Shown here in pieces: positions 37,987 to 45,795 of a stretch of DNA of 64,000 nt. How positions within the stretch are numbered: position 1 is the first letter of the stretch; each line of letters begins with the position of its first letter. Both the position numbers and the translations under genes were made by a program. Source of the stretch: Candidatus Zixiibacteriota bacterium (GTDB lineage Bacteria; Desulfobacterota; Binatia; UBA9968); assembly GCA_035574315.1 (NCBI GenBank), contig DATLYW010000016.1, positions 62,001 to 126,000 of the forward strand, read 5' to 3'. Below the pieces are notes generated by a model. It saw nothing but the letters and a program-made list of their open reading frames with translations, did no database searches and was not told where the DNA came from.

Positions 37987-38442
37987 CTATTTCGGTCTTC
38001 TCCCCCGTTGACTGCCGCTTCCGGCTTCCTCGACGACCTCGACGAGCTCGATGATCTCTTCCTTTTCACGCCTCTCGGCCGCCGACCCCGGGCCGCCGGT
38101 TTTCTCTCGAGAGGCGAGCGCTCGCGCGACCGCCGAAAGCAGATGTTCCCGGTCGAGCGGCTTTTCCAGCACCACGGCCTGGTCCGGTCCCGGCGCATTC
38201 CCCGTCCGGGCATCGCCGACCCAGATGACCGGGACGTGCTCTGGAATGGCTGGGCGGAGTCGCTCGCCCAGTTCCGGTTCCCTCAGCGCTCCGGCCCCGA
38301 CGATCACGGCGTCGTAACCGCCGAACGCCTCCCGATCCGCCGGCAGCGCGCTCGCGGTATGCGCGTCATGCTCGGCGGCCAGACAGGACGCGATCGCGTA
38401 CCGCAGCATCGCATCCGGTTCGATCACGAGAATTCTGCTCAT
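37987..38442 (-). CDS. Degenerate response-regulator receiver protein
   Basis: A 151-aa protein with a CheY-like receiver over residues 1-113: beta1 ILVIEPD with acidic Glu8/Asp10, and Lys94 in LEKPL. The phosphoacceptor at the end of beta3 is replaced: YDAVIVGAG has Gly49 where Asp is expected. So phosphorylation in the usual manner is unlikely. The last 40 residues are charged (EKEEIIELVEVVEE, then Arg/Lys-rich) with no output domain. Immediately upstream of valS. Confidence 0.75.
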   Translation of the reverse strand: MSRILVIEPDAMLRYAIASCLAAEHDAHTASALPADREAFGGYDAVIVGAGALREPELGERLRPAIPEHVPVIWVGDARTGNAPGPDQAVVLEKPLDREHLLSAVARALASREKTGGPGSAAERREKEEIIELVEVVEEAGSGSQRGRRPK

Positions 38443-38464
38443 GTGCTCGGCGGGCGATTCCAGC

Positions 38465-38493
38465 TTGACAACCCGCAGACCCCAAGCTAGAAA
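38465..38493 (+). promoter_or_regulatory. Promoter of tRNA-Leu
   Basis: Perfect -35 TTGACA (38465-38470), 17-nt spacer, -10 TAGAAA (38488-38493). A start near 38500 leaves a 22-nt leader before the tRNA, as expected for a tRNA promoter. It also fills the gap to the divergent pseudo-receiver gene. Confidence 0.75.
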
Positions 38494-38521
38494 ATGCTGT
38501 TAGGCGAACGAAACACGCGGC

Positions 38522-38608
38522 GCGAAAGTGGCGGAATTGGTAGACGCGCAGGATTCAGGATCCTGTGGGGTAACACCCGTGGGGGTTCGATTCCCCCCTT
38601 TCGCACCA
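38522..38608 (+). tRNA. tRNA-Leu (anticodon CAG)
   Basis: 87 nt with encoded CCA. Acceptor stem GCGAAAG pairs with CTTTCGC; anticodon stem CAGGA/TCCTG encloses the loop TTCAGGA, giving anticodon CAG for CUG codons, a high-use codon in this GC-rich window. The long class II variable arm (GTGGGGTAACACCCGT region) confirms leucine. T-arm GGGGGTTCGATTCCCCC is standard. Confidence 0.97.
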
Positions 38609-38754
38609 ACCGAAGTAAATCTTTAGCATACAAGCCCAACTTTCTCTAACAGCCTCCTTCCGGGTCTCCGGCCGGCTGCCTTTGTTCCGTGATCGGCGAC
38701 CGCGTTGCCGCCGCGAACGGGAAAACGCCGCGATCTGATCGCAGGTAGGTTGGC

Positions 38755-39201
38755 GTGGTCGAACGTCGCTTCAAGCCCGTGCGCAGCTCTTGCAAGCAAG
38801 CATCCTCGGCGGTCCCGCTTCCCCCGGCGGGGCCAGCGCGACGGTTAGCCGCTGCGGCCGCTCTTCTCACGGTCCTCGGTCTGTTGATTTCCGCTTGCTC
38901 AAGAGAGGGCGGGCCGACCGCGCCGAGCAGCGATTGGGCAAAAGGCCGCGCGGTATACGTGGCGAATTGCGTGGCCTGCCACAACAACGACCCTTCCCGG
39001 GACGGCCCCATCGGGCCGGCGATCAGCGGCTCGTCCCTGGAGCTGCTGGAGGCGAGAGTCCTGCGCACCGAGTACCCGCCGGGCTACAAGCCCAAGCGAA
39101 ATACGCGGGTCATGCCAACTTTCCCGTTTTTGAAATCCGAGGTTCCTTATCTCGCGGCCTACCTCCAATCCCCTTCAGGAGAGCAGGCCCAGCGCCAGTA
39201 G
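38755..39201 (+). CDS. Mono-heme c-type cytochrome lipoprotein
   Basis: A 148-aa exported protein. A basic N-terminus and hydrophobic stretch (about 31-46) end in the lipobox LISAC with Cys48. Heme site CVACH (Cys72, Cys75, His76); Met120 in TRVMPTF is the probable sixth ligand. Class I cytochrome c fold. GTG start at 38755 gives a rather long n-region; a later start is possible. Its 3' end overlaps by 27 nt the end of the convergent Urate_ox_N-like membrane gene; in PuuD-type urate hydroxylases these two modules are one protein. Confidence 0.85.
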   Translation: MVERRFKPVRSSCKQASSAVPLPPAGPARRLAAAAALLTVLGLLISACSREGGPTAPSSDWAKGRAVYVANCVACHNNDPSRDGPIGPAISGSSLELLEARVLRTEYPPGYKPKRNTRVMPTFPFLKSEVPYLAAYLQSPSGEQAQRQ

Positions 39202-39876
39202 AAAGAGAATCCCGGTCAGGAGAAAACCCACCCACAGAGTCCCCGAAACCGTATCGAGCGGTTTTTTGGTCGGCCCCTGCGTGCCTACCAGCGCATTGTA
39301 CTCGATCGCTGCCAGGATGATCAGCGTGATGATCCAGAAAAGCCCCTTGGACGCACCGGGGGAAACCAGGGACGGATAGTGGCTCGCGGCCCCCATGAAA
39401 AAGAGCATCGGAATCGAAAAGACGGTGTTGGTCCTGGAAGTTAAAGCTGCCCGGCGTCCGGCGCCGGCGGCTGCGGGAAGGGCTTGTCCGCCCTGAGCGA
39501 CCTGGTTCGCCGAAGCGATCACGATCTGCTGGTTGGGCCAGATTACCAGCCAGACGTTGAGGAACATGATCGTGCCGATGAGCCCGCCGACCGTGATGGT
39601 GACTCCGTAGGACGAGTTGTAAAACAGGCTGGCGCCCATTTCGCCCATCCGGATCACGTAGATCAGAAGGCCGGCGAGGAAGGTGAACATCGCACCCCAT
39701 CGAAACCACCACAGAGCACGTGGAACGAGCTTTTGAATCGCCCCGGTTCTTACGGATGCCTCGGTCTCCGCGAAAAACGGGGTTTGAACGAAATTGAAAT
39801 AGTAAAGAATCCCGATCCAGGTCACACCGGCCAAAAAATGAATCCACCGCAGGAAAAACAACGTAACTTCTTGCAT
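39175..39876 (-). CDS. Urate_ox_N (PuuD membrane domain)-like protein
   Basis: A 233-aa inner-membrane protein with about six helices (near 6-30, 55-77, 90-113, 149-170, 178-198, 209-233). The pattern HFLAGVTWIGILYYFNF, LNVWLVIWPNQQ and conserved histidines (His13, His165) match the N-terminal membrane domain of PuuD-type proteins, the flavin-independent urate hydroxylases that normally carry a C-terminal cytochrome c. Here no heme domain is attached; a separate cytochrome c gene converges on it. No other purine catabolism genes are nearby, so urate as substrate is unproven. Confidence 0.7.
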   Translation of the reverse strand: MQEVTLFFLRWIHFLAGVTWIGILYYFNFVQTPFFAETEASVRTGAIQKLVPRALWWFRWGAMFTFLAGLLIYVIRMGEMGASLFYNSSYGVTITVGGLIGTIMFLNVWLVIWPNQQIVIASANQVAQGGQALPAAAGAGRRAALTSRTNTVFSIPMLFFMGAASHYPSLVSPGASKGLFWIITLIILAAIEYNALVGTQGPTKKPLDTVSGTLWVGFLLTGILFLLALGLLS

Positions 39877-39931
39877 GACCTCCTCCTTCCCCTGACGAAT
39901 CTCTCTGGTCCGGCCGACGGCCGATTGGCGT

Positions 39932-39961
39932 TTTATATTAGCTCCCGTTCCTTTTTGTCAA
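39932..39961 (-). promoter_or_regulatory. Promoter of the Urate_ox_N-like gene
   Basis: Minus strand: perfect -35 TTGACA (39961-39956), 18-nt spacer, -10 TATAAA (39937-39932), followed by an AT-rich stretch. Start near 39925 would leave about 50 nt of leader. The -35 lies in the palindrome TTGTCTTGACAA (39966-39955), which could be an operator. Confidence 0.6.
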
Positions 39962-40075
39962 GACAAAACACCGGCCGCCACGGCGTTTTTCCCGTGAAAA
40001 CTCCGGCGCTTTGCGTGCTCCGGAGTACAGACTTCCTTGCCGGTAATCCGCTTGACCTCATTACCGAACTATGCC

Positions 40076-41152
40076 ATGTTCCCTGCTGAATCCCGAAGGG
40101 CCGCTCGGCGAATTCACGGGCCCATACCAGACCAGTTGGAGCACGCCTCCGATTTGCTTCCCAAAAGCCAGCGAAGAATTTCCCCGGACCGAAGCTCCGC
40201 GGATCCTTTTTCCTCGGTTGCCCGAGAGCTGGACCTGGTCGAACAGAACCTCGTTCGTGCCATTCAGTCCCGGGAGCGCACCCTCACGGACATCGCCGCG
40301 CATCTGATCCTCGGCGGTGGGAAGCGGGTGCGGCCGATGGTCACGGTGCTCGCTTTCCTCGCTTTCGGCGGCAAGAACACGCGCGACATCGTCGAGATCG
40401 CCACCGCGATCGAGCTGATTCACACCGCTACCCTGCTCCACGACGACATCATCGATGGCGCGGAAACCCGCCGCGGCAAGATCTCGGCTTACAAGAAGTA
40501 CGGCCTCAAATCGACGCTGGTGGCCGGCGATTTTCTCTTCATCAAAGCGTTTGAGTTCGCGGGCAAGTTCGACGAAACCGTCGTCCAGTGGACCGCCGAC
40601 GCATGTACTCAGCTTACCGAGGGGGAAATCCTCCAGGGATACTTCAACCGCAACCGCTCGGTGACCCTGAAGAACTATCTCGAAATCGTCACCCGAAAAA
40701 CGGCCTCCCTGTTCCAGACGGGAGCCAAGGTGGGTGCCTACATGGCCGGCGCCGAGCCGGCCATGATTCACGAGGCCGAGCGCTACGGCCTGAACATGGG
40801 CATCGCTTTTCAGATGATCGACGACATCCTCGACGTCGTCGGGCACGTGGAGCTTCTGGGAAAACCCACCGGCATGGATCTGCTGGACGGCAACCCCGCA
40901 CTGCCGATCATCCTCGCCCTCCGCGGCGGACAGGACTCCGTCCGCGCGGCTTTCGAAAGCCCGCACCCGACGGTAAGTCAGATCGCGGACGCTCTCGAAA
41001 ACATCCGGGCCAGCTCCGCGATCGAGCAGGCGAGATCGATGTCCCGCAAGTACGCCGAAGAGGCGTTGAAATCGGTGCGGAAGTTTCCGCCGTCGCTCTA
41101 TCGCAACGGCCTGAAGAGGCTCGTGCAGCTGATGATCGAGCGCGATTTCTGA
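40076..41152 (+). CDS. All-trans polyprenyl diphosphate synthase (quinone side chain)
   Basis: Long-chain prenyltransferase of about 358 aa. GGKRVRP at residues 81-87, first aspartate motif DDIID at 123-127, second DDILD at 249-253, each with the flanking basic residues (TRRG). Most similar in layout to octaprenyl/heptaprenyl synthases IspB/HepT. ATG 40076 is the first ATG of the frame; a TTG 13 codons upstream is possible. The 45 residues before the conserved core look unstructured, so the true start may be later. Next gene is a ubiE-type methylase: quinone synthesis. Confidence 0.93.
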   Translation: MFPAESRRAARRIHGPIPDQLEHASDLLPKSQRRISPDRSSADPFSSVARELDLVEQNLVRAIQSRERTLTDIAAHLILGGGKRVRPMVTVLAFLAFGGKNTRDIVEIATAIELIHTATLLHDDIIDGAETRRGKISAYKKYGLKSTLVAGDFLFIKAFEFAGKFDETVVQWTADACTQLTEGEILQGYFNRNRSVTLKNYLEIVTRKTASLFQTGAKVGAYMAGAEPAMIHEAERYGLNMGIAFQMIDDILDVVGHVELLGKPTGMDLLDGNPALPIILALRGGQDSVRAAFESPHPTVSQIADALENIRASSAIEQARSMSRKYAEEALKSVRKFPPSLYRNGLKRLVQLMIERDF

Positions 41153-41195
41153 TGTCCCTTCCGGGATAGCCTGGTCTTCGGATCCTCGCGCAACC

Positions 41196-41921
41196 ATGCC
41201 TGCCCCCGGTGACGTTCGCGACCCCGCCGTCCGGACCATGTTCGACCGGATCGCGGATCGCTACGATCTGCTGAACCGGATCATCAGCATGCGTCTGGAC
41301 AAGCGCTGGCGCCGGCATGCGGTCGCCGCGCTGATCCGATGCGGCCGGGAGCGCCTGCTCGATGTCGGGGCGGGCACCGGAGATCTGAGCTTCGCCGCCG
41401 CCGACCGGCTTGGCAGCGAGGGTTGCGTTGTGGCGCTCGACTTTTCGGCACGGATGCTGGAGCGCGCTCGGGCGAAGCTACCGAGGGCCGCAAGCCGGAA
41501 GAAAGTCCGCCTGGTTCAGGCCAGCGGCCTGGCACTCCCGTTTCGCGGCGGGGTATTCGACGGGGTCATGTCGGCTTTCGTCCTCAGAAACGTTTCCGAC
41601 CTCGGGCTGTTTTTCGCTGAGGCTTTCCGTGTGCTTAAACCCGGCGGGGCGCTCGTGTCTGTGGACATGTTTCCGCCGGACAACGCTCTCTTCACGGGCC
41701 TTTACGGAGTCTATTTTCACCGGTTAATGCCGAGAATCGCTGCGCTGATCAGCGCGGACGCAGGGGCCTACCGGTACCTGTCGGAATCCGTGAAACGATT
41801 CGATCCTCCGGAAGCGGTGAGCCGGAGAATGATCGAGAGCGGCTTTGAGTCAGTGAGCCTGAAAAAATTCCTTTGCGGCGCCGTTTGCCTCCACGCGGCC
41901 CGGAAGCCCTCCGCCCCTTGA
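41196..41921 (+). CDS. ubiE: UbiE/MenG quinone C-methyltransferase
   Basis: SAM-dependent methylase (241 aa) acting on demethylmenaquinone and/or the 2-polyprenyl benzoquinol. Starts with the family box VRTMFDRIADRYDLLNRIISM; SAM motif LLDVGAGTGDLSF near 55-67; later VMSAFVLRNVSD and SVKRFDPPEAVSRRMIESGF. Together with the prenyl synthase 43 nt upstream it points to quinone biosynthesis; which quinone cannot be told here. Confidence 0.93.
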   Translation: MPAPGDVRDPAVRTMFDRIADRYDLLNRIISMRLDKRWRRHAVAALIRCGRERLLDVGAGTGDLSFAAADRLGSEGCVVALDFSARMLERARAKLPRAASRKKVRLVQASGLALPFRGGVFDGVMSAFVLRNVSDLGLFFAEAFRVLKPGGALVSVDMFPPDNALFTGLYGVYFHRLMPRIAALISADAGAYRYLSESVKRFDPPEAVSRRMIESGFESVSLKKFLCGAVCLHAARKPSAP

Positions 41922-41922
41922 C

Positions 41923-42741
41923 ATGGAATTTTCGGTCACGTTCCTGATCTTCTTTCACCAGCTGGCGCTCGGCGGACTCTTCGCCTTGGCCGCCACTCCG
42001 TTCCACGAGCTCGACCGGGCGTTTTACAAGTCCACGGGCGCGGTTCTTCTGGTGATGGCCCTGTTCAGTTTCGGAGGACGGGTCTCGCTTTACCTGGGAG
42101 CCCGGGAACCCCTGCGCGACGGGGGCGCTGCGCTGATCCTCGACGCGTTGTTCGTCGCCGCCTTTGTCTGCTATCTGGTTTCCCTTTGGCTCGAGAGGCC
42201 GCTATTCCGCGCCCGAAGCTTTTCCACCGCCATCCTCAGCGGGACTGCCGCGCTGGCGTTGAGCGCCGGCTCATTCGCCCGCGGTCCGGTCTGGTCGCTG
42301 GAGAGCCTGATCTACCCCGTGAGCTTCGTTTTGTCGGCCCTGCTGCTCGGGAGCGTCACGGTCGGTATGCTTATCGGCCACTGGTACCTGATCGATACAG
42401 GCCAGAGCATCGAGCCTTTCGTCCGTATCTTCCGCTTCTTTGTAAAAAGCCTCGCCACCCAAACCGGCTTCCTGGTTCTTTGCGGCCTCCTGTTTCTTGC
42501 GACCGGGGGCGGTACCGCCGCGGCTATAGCGCGGGCCTGGGAGAGCCATCCCCTCCTGCTCGCCGCCCGCTTCCTCGTCGGTCAGGCAGCGCCTTTGTTC
42601 CTCTCGTGGATGATCTGGAAAACCCTTTTGATTCCCCACACCATGGCCGCGACCGGACTTTTTTATATTGCCCTGCTAGGGGTTTTTGTCGGGGAGATCC
42701 TCGGAAAGCAGTTGCTGGCGTTGACTTCGCTACCGTTTTAG
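41923..42741 (+). CDS. Polytopic membrane protein of unknown family
   Basis: A 272-aa protein, around eight hydrophobic helices with short loops. Notable conserved-looking features are His12 in FFHQLALGG, GHWYLIDTGQS in the middle (His150 region) and HTMAATGLFY near the C-terminus; histidines buried in helices could bind heme or interact with quinone. I do not recognise the family. It begins two nt after ubiE, so it is cotranscribed with the quinone genes, and its 3' end overlaps the convergent cold-shock-like gene by 4 nt. Confidence 0.8.
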   Translation: MEFSVTFLIFFHQLALGGLFALAATPFHELDRAFYKSTGAVLLVMALFSFGGRVSLYLGAREPLRDGGAALILDALFVAAFVCYLVSLWLERPLFRARSFSTAILSGTAALALSAGSFARGPVWSLESLIYPVSFVLSALLLGSVTVGMLIGHWYLIDTGQSIEPFVRIFRFFVKSLATQTGFLVLCGLLFLATGGGTAAAIARAWESHPLLLAARFLVGQAAPLFLSWMIWKTLLIPHTMAATGLFYIALLGVFVGEILGKQLLALTSLPF

Positions 42742-43022
42742 CCGGGGTTTTCGGTTTCGCCGGAAGATCGGGGATAAGTCTTGATCTTGGTAATCCTGAG
42801 CCCGCTCGGCGTCCAGCCCAGATCGTAGCCGACCGGTTCGCCCTCTTTCAGATCCGCGGTGGACCTGGCAGCCCCGCACAGGATCACGAAATCGTAAGAA
42901 AACGGGATCTCGCGCCCGCTTTCCGTCCTGACCACGCCGGTGCTGTTCGACGGGAACAGCTTTGTGATCACCCCGCGGTGAAACCAGTCTCGAGTCGCGA
43001 GATCCGACTTCTCCTCGTCCAT
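42738..43022 (-). CDS. Small cold-shock-domain-like protein next to nuoB
   Basis: A 94-aa protein whose central part (RGVITKLFPSNSTGVV then GREIPFSYD, about residues 16-44) follows the beta-barrel pattern of cold-shock/OB proteins, though the aromatic RNP motifs are not canonical. The C-terminal half is an unrecognised GYDLGWTPSGLRITKI segment. Start ATG 43022 is 32 nt after the nuoB stop. Distinct from the true cold-shock gene at 43718-43918. Confidence 0.7.
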   Translation of the reverse strand: MDEEKSDLATRDWFHRGVITKLFPSNSTGVVRTESGREIPFSYDFVILCGAARSTADLKEGEPVGYDLGWTPSGLRITKIKTYPRSSGETENPG

Positions 43023-43054
43023 ACTCCGCGACGCCTCCGATAATCGGCGGCGCG

Positions 43055-43576
43055 TCAAAGGTTGCGCCCGCCGAGAGGATGCTTCCGGCTGGCGATCTTT
43101 TTTTGCAGCTCCATGAGTCCGTCGAGGACCGCTTCCGGTCGCGGCGGGCAGCCGGGAACATAGACATCGACCGGAATGATGCGGTCGATCCCCTGGACCG
43201 TGGCGTAGTTGTCGTAAAAGCCTCCGCTGGAGGCACATGCCCCGAAAGCCATGACCCATTTCGGTTCCGACATCTGCTCGTAAACTCTTTTCAGGACCGG
43301 AGCGAGCTTGTGATTGACCGTCCCGATGACCATGAACAAATCGGCCTGACGCGGGCTGAACCGCGGCAGGAGCGCCCCGAATCGGTCGATGTCATAGGGA
43401 GACATGGAAAGCGACATGTATTCCATGGCGCAGCAGGCGGTAGCAAACGGGTACGGGAAAAGAGAGTACTTCCGCGCCCAGCCGATCGCCTTGTCCAGCC
43501 TGGTGAGGACCACCGTCTCGGCGAGCAGCTTGTCCGGCCCGAACCTATCCTTTTGGCCGAGGCTTTGCGTATTCAT
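43055..43576 (-). CDS. nuoB: NADH-quinone oxidoreductase subunit B, isolated copy
   Basis: Complex I peripheral-arm subunit (173 aa) that carries cluster N2, the last iron-sulfur centre before quinone. All four ligands are present: Cys48-Cys49 in ATACCAMEY, Cys114 in GACASSGG and Cys143 in VPGCPPRPE. No nuoA, nuoC or nuoD is adjacent; the neighbours are cspA-like upstream and a cold-shock-like gene downstream. Either the nuo genes are dispersed in this genome or this is a second, stand-alone NuoB. Confidence 0.93.
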   Translation of the reverse strand: MNTQSLGQKDRFGPDKLLAETVVLTRLDKAIGWARKYSLFPYPFATACCAMEYMSLSMSPYDIDRFGALLPRFSPRQADLFMVIGTVNHKLAPVLKRVYEQMSEPKWVMAFGACASSGGFYDNYATVQGIDRIIPVDVYVPGCPPRPEAVLDGLMELQKKIASRKHPLGGRNL

Positions 43577-43663
43577 GTCAGCAATTTGAGGCTACTATTT
43601 TTCGCCCCCGGGCTCAACCGCGCCAGGGCGAACCGAAACGGCCGCCGGCGTGTCTCTCCAGGG

Positions 43664-43679
43664 AAAAAAGCCCGAGGGC
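43664..43679 (-). terminator. Intrinsic terminator after the cold-shock gene
   Basis: Minus strand GCCCTCGGGC followed by TTTTTT (43669-43664). A longer pairing AAGCCC (43704-43699) with GGGCTT (43673-43668) is an alternative stem. It lies 39-54 nt after the cold-shock stop, separating it from nuoB. Confidence 0.6.
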
Positions 43680-43717
43680 CTGAAACAGTCTTCGGGCGGG
43701 GCTTCAGGTGGATGGAG

Positions 43718-43918
43718 TTACAGTTTTACGACCTTTACGGCCTGGGGCCCTTTTTCGCCCTGGGCGATTTCGAACTCGACGACCTGTCCTTCGTTGAGAG
43801 TCTTGAACCCCTCTCCCTCGATGGCAGTGTAATGGACGAATACGTCCCCCCCGCCCTCTTTCTCGATGAAGCCATAGCCCTTGGAGTTATTGAACCACTT
43901 GACCCTGCCGGTTGGCAT
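43718..43918 (-). CDS. CspA-family cold-shock protein
   Basis: Single-domain nucleic-acid chaperone of 66 aa. RNP1-type [11 protein letters not shown] and RNP2-type DVFVHYTAI are intact. ATG 43918 follows GGGAGGTT. The frame continues open upstream past 44180 but only the 66-aa core is conserved. A leader of about 135 nt from the promoter at 44065-44094 would suit the post-transcriptional control usual for this family. Confidence 0.95.
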   Translation of the reverse strand: MPTGRVKWFNNSKGYGFIEKEGGGDVFVHYTAIEGEGFKTLNEGQVVEFEIAQGEKGPQAVKVVKL

Positions 43919-44051
43919 CGATCGAACCTCCCGCTCCATGCTTAGTGCGCGATTTTCATCGGACCATCCCCCTCCCCCGACCGCTCCCCGCGCACATCCG
44001 TCGCGAGCCGGCGCGATGACCACCAGGAGAAAGCTGGGGCGGGTCCGTTTT

Positions 44052-44067
44052 TGTCCGGGAACGGACA
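44052..44067. promoter_or_regulatory. Palindrome TGTCCG-N4-CGGACA at the cold-shock promoter
   Basis: Perfect 6-bp inverted repeat with a four-base centre. Its right arm (44062-44067) overlaps the -10 element of the leftward promoter at 44065-44094, and the rest covers the expected start site. It could be an operator on DNA, or form a hairpin at the very 5' end of the cold-shock mRNA. Confidence 0.45.
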
Positions 44068-44094
44068 TTAGTGAAACCCCCGCGCTCTTGTCAA
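44065..44094 (-). promoter_or_regulatory. Promoter of the cold-shock gene
   Basis: Minus strand: perfect -35 TTGACA (44094-44089), 18-nt spacer, -10 TAATGT (44070-44065), the latter matching only half of the consensus. Predicted start near 44056, giving a leader of about 135-140 nt. Confidence 0.5.
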
Positions 44095-44299
44095 GAAGAA
44101 ATTTGCTCGCCGCACCCGGCGGGGTTTCCCGGTCCGACCATCCGGACACGCTCAAAGGCCCTTCCGAGCCGCCCCGGAGCATGGGGTGCGGGACGGGGTT
44201 GGGCGCGTCTTGCCCAGGATTTGAGCAGATGTAAGGTATTGTTTTTACTTTTCTATTGACCGGTGATTGCCGGATTATGGACGCGAGAACATTTTTTTA

Positions 44300-44328
44300 T
44301 TGACTTCGGTTAATTTTTCCATTAGATT
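44300..44328 (+). promoter_or_regulatory. Promoter of the homoserine kinase gene
   Basis: -35 TTGACT (44300-44305), ideal 17-nt spacer that is AT-rich, -10 TAGATT (44323-44328). Start near 44335 leaves about 20 nt before the ATG at 44356. Confidence 0.65.
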
Positions 44329-44355
44329 TAGCGTAGTTAGCTTGGTCCTTGAGCG

Positions 44356-45378
44356 ATGGCCATTTATACACCCCTCACCAAGAAAGAAGCCGCGTGGATC
44401 GCTGACGAGTTTCTGCTGGGCGATCTCACGTCGTATACGGGGATCCGGAACGGCTCGGTCAACACCCATTATCTCCTCGAGACCAAGCGGGGGCGTTTTT
44501 TCGTCAAGATCGATGAGGTCAAGGGAGAACTGGAGGTCAAGCAGGAGCTCGATCTCCTGTTTTATCTGAAAAAGCAGGGCTTCCCTTGCCTGCAGCCGAT
44601 CAAGACCAAGACGGGTAGGTTTTACGTCGAGATTCAAGGAAAAATCGTCACCGTCAGCCGCTACCTCGAAGGGGTGGAGTTGCCGAACGAATCACTCACC
44701 CCGGCGCACCTGAGCCTGATGGGCAACGCGCTCGCCAACCTCCACCTGATCGGCAGGGGGTACAAGAAAGGCATCGAGAACCGCTTCGGCTTCAACCGTA
44801 TCCTGGCCATCTACCGCGAAGCGCGACGGCAATTGCCCGCCCATTTGAAGAATATCGTGCGGGTGCTCGACGACGAATTTTCGTACCTCGAGAACTATCT
44901 CGACAATAATCTGCCGAAGGGTATCATTCACGGCGATTTATTCCCCGATAACGTCAAGTTCAAGGGCAATCGCCTGACCGGCGTCCTGGATTTCGAAGCG
45001 GCTTGTCGGGGGAAACTGATCTACGACCTTGCGACCGCGGTCAACGCCCTTTGCTTCCTGGACGGACGGTATCGCATCGAGCGGTTCGAACCCCTGATCG
45101 CTGGCTACGAAACTCTCCGGCCGCTTTCGCTGCCGGAGTGGGATTCCTTTCCCAACGAGCTGCGCTTCTCCGCGTTGAGATTCACGGTAACGCGAATCAA
45201 GGACTTCTATCTCCGCAAGGCCGACGACAGCCAGCGGATCTACAAGGACTTCAAGGAATTCTACGACCGGCTCTTGATCCTTCGAAGGGAGAAAAGCGGG
45301 GGCATGGAGGACATCCTGCTGGCCATGGCGACCGGTTACGACTACCGCAAATACCAGAAGTCGAAACCGTCGAAATAG
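44356..45378 (+). CDS. thrB: Homoserine kinase, type II (APH-fold)
   Basis: Aminoglycoside-phosphotransferase-fold kinase (340 aa) of the ThrB2 group phosphorylating homoserine for threonine synthesis. N-terminal pattern MAIYTPLT...GI.NGSVNTHYLLET is that of the family; the catalytic loop HGDLFPDNV is at 192-200 with Asp194 and Asn199, and the metal-binding Asp212 in GVLDFEAACRG. Alternatives in the same fold (choline or other small-molecule kinases) are less likely. Longer than some homologues by a C-terminal Lys-rich tail. Monocistronic with its own promoter. Confidence 0.85.
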   Translation: MAIYTPLTKKEAAWIADEFLLGDLTSYTGIRNGSVNTHYLLETKRGRFFVKIDEVKGELEVKQELDLLFYLKKQGFPCLQPIKTKTGRFYVEIQGKIVTVSRYLEGVELPNESLTPAHLSLMGNALANLHLIGRGYKKGIENRFGFNRILAIYREARRQLPAHLKNIVRVLDDEFSYLENYLDNNLPKGIIHGDLFPDNVKFKGNRLTGVLDFEAACRGKLIYDLATAVNALCFLDGRYRIERFEPLIAGYETLRPLSLPEWDSFPNELRFSALRFTVTRIKDFYLRKADDSQRIYKDFKEFYDRLLILRREKSGGMEDILLAMATGYDYRKYQKSKPSK

Positions 45379-45393
45379 CTGCTCCTTTTCTGT

Positions 45394-45795
45394 CTACGCG
45401 ACCGAATCCCTGGGAGATTGCTCGAGCTTACCGATCTTCACACGGCTGTCGTGCCGAATCGAGCGCATCACCCCCACCAGCGTCAGCATGGTTCCCAGGA
45501 GAAACATCCAGCGCCCTCCGTTCAGCACGATGTAAAAGAAGTTGAGCTTGACGCGGGCCGCGTTGTATTTCTCCCGGTCTTCCGTGATCCTACGCAGCAC
45601 CTCTTCGTTTTTCTGGTGGTCTAGCTCCTGAAAGCTGCGATAGCTTTCCTCCAGCCCCGTTGGCGTAGTCTTTTGCAAGAGTGCCTGGTATTTGGCCGTT
45701 TCCACCGCTCCGACCGCCCAATTGCCGATGCCCATGATCAAGGCGACGATCCCGGCGATCAGCACATAGCTGGAGTAGAGGTCCCGCGCTTTCAC
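45394..45795 (-). CDS. Two-helix membrane protein, unknown
   Basis: A 133-aa protein from GTG 45795, with helices near residues 8-30 and 96-118 enclosing a charged, mostly helical loop of about 65 residues (EESYRSFQELDHQKNEEVLRRITEDREKY), and a C-terminal basic segment. Both ends would face the cytoplasm, with the loop periplasmic, or the reverse. No family recognised. Converges on the kinase gene with 15 nt between stops. Confidence 0.7.
   Translation of the reverse strand: MKARDLYSSYVLIAGIVALIMGIGNWAVGAVETAKYQALLQKTTPTGLEESYRSFQELDHQKNEEVLRRITEDREKYNAARVKLNFFYIVLNGGRWMFLLGTMLTLVGVMRSIRHDSRVKIGKLEQSPRDSVA

Larger units (their letters stand above)
43919..44355. other. 437-nt divergent intergenic region, regulatory
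   Basis: No protein-coding gene supported. The left part (to about 44060) would be the leader of the cold-shock mRNA; 44052-44094 holds a palindrome and promoter facing left; 44225-44345 is markedly AT-rich compared with the rest of the window and ends in the promoter for the homoserine kinase gene. Nothing recognisable is seen in 44100-44220. Confidence 0.7.

Noticed and set aside
39955..39966. TTGTCTTGACAA palindrome as a distinct operator
   Set aside because: Much of its symmetry follows from the TTGACA hexamer itself; kept only as a remark in the promoter entry.
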